40,619 nucleotides of DNA from Palleronia abyssalis (lineage in GTDB: Bacteria > Pseudomonadota > Alphaproteobacteria > Rhodobacterales > Rhodobacteraceae): positions 1-40,619 of the forward strand of contig NZ_ONZF01000019.1 in NCBI RefSeq assembly GCF_900302445.1, read 5' to 3'. Below the pieces are notes generated by a model, which was given only the letters and a program-made list of their open reading frames with translations, made no database searches and was not told where the DNA came from. Position numbers and translations under genes: made by a program. Positions 40,478 to 40,619 of this stretch are shown in pieces. The first letter of the stretch is position 1; each line of letters begins with the position of its first letter.

Positions 40478-40619
40478 CTGCCCCAATCGGGTGGTCCGGT
40501 TTCAGTCTTAGTGCATGACGGGACTCGGCGCTACGGCCGGAGTGGCCGGCGAAGCGGCTCCGGATTGCGGAGCCGGCCACTGCACCACCTCGGGTGCTGG
40601 GGGCCGGTAGCCCAAGGAT
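40478..40619 (-). mobile_element. End of an insertion sequence that interrupts groEL
   Basis: Begins TGCCCCAATCGGGTGGTCCG next to the groEL break and contains the end of a transposase reading leftward (stop at 40508). The other end lies beyond the window, so family and target duplication cannot be determined. Confidence 0.65.
40508..40618 (-). CDS. Transposase/integrase-core C-terminus, truncated by window edge
   Basis: 36 residues are visible, [15 protein letters not shown] and then a P/A-rich tail ending V-M-H. The L-G-Y-R-P-P-A-P-E string is the well-known end of DDE integrase-core transposases of the IS3/IS481 type. It faces the broken groEL, with about 30 bases from the stop to the presumed element end. 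Confidence 0.7.
   Translation of the reverse strand, partial: SLGYRPPAPEVVQWPAPQSGAASPATPAVAPSPVMH

Noticed and set aside
1-40619. Complete tRNA or rRNA genes
   Set aside because: None seen by eye. The only tRNA-like text is the 11-base tRNA-Ser-type 3' end at 32756-32766, without a body.

Overview
The window is GC-rich DNA from an alphaproteobacterium, most likely a member of the Rhodobacterales. The sulfide-responsive SqrR/BigR operon, the FrcBCA-type ABC importer, the style of the groEL C-terminus and the IS66/IS3/IS6 remnants all fit that group. Several insertion sequences, gene fragments, a mobilization module and no core informational genes suggest an accessory replicon or a heavily rearranged genomic island. 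This assignment is inference; no marker gene such as rRNA or a replication initiator is present.

Layout, left half. The window opens in the tail of an IS3-type transposase (1-100). A sensory hybrid histidine kinase follows (430-2864), split by a one-base deletion in a G run, together with a stand-alone CheY-like receiver (2905-3321). Positions 3372-7787 hold a compact sulfur operon: SulP transporter, rhodanese, persulfide dioxygenase-like hydrolase and two YeeE/YedE half-transporters, divergent from an ArsR-family regulator of the BigR/SqrR type. An intact IS66-family element (8142-10621, perfect 8-bp target duplication CCTGAATC) sits beside an AT-rich region with about ten GTAAC-core repeats and a 61-bp alternating purine-pyrimidine tract (10651-11055). 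Next comes a ColE1-like mobilization module: mobC, then a relaxase with the HEN signature (H121, E128, N130, Y19) that carries a second gene nested in another frame. It is followed by a cytosolic FtsH-like AAA/M41 protease with a degenerate first AAA domain, a GIY-YIG protein with three zinc-ribbon repeats, an unknown gene and a 59-residue ribbon-helix-helix protein.

Layout, right half. Positions 18576-26604 form an apparently complete but functionally unassigned catabolic locus: LacI regulator, FrcBCA-type ABC importer, phosphotriesterase-like hydrolase, GATase1-like protein, PfkB kinase, BtpA-family protein and a TenA-like protein, most start/stop codons overlapping. After an IS66 remnant come a creatinase (27581-28816) and a CUT1-type ABC importer without an ATPase gene (29185-32181). 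From about 32.2 kb to the end the DNA is a graveyard of mobile fragments: a decayed transporter, a tRNA-Ser-3'-end-like sequence, an internally deleted hsdM, a truncated DUF7220-like gene, two serine-recombinase C-termini, an IS6 remnant and a phage lysis remnant. Three intact genes are interspersed: a DegP/HtrA-like protease, an AGCS alanine/glycine symporter and a 44-residue lysine-rich protein. The window ends in a groEL whose first ~190 codons have been replaced by another insertion sequence.

Functionally, three themes stand out: sulfide/persulfide detoxification, uptake and breakdown of small organic solutes (unknown sugar-like compound, creatine, alanine/glycine), and DNA mobility. The best candidates for something under-described are the HEN-relaxase module with its nested gene and GTAAC-repeat region, the soluble tandem-AAA M41 protease, the zinc-repeat GIY-YIG protein, and the orphan TenA/BtpA/PfkB/GATase/PTE pathway.
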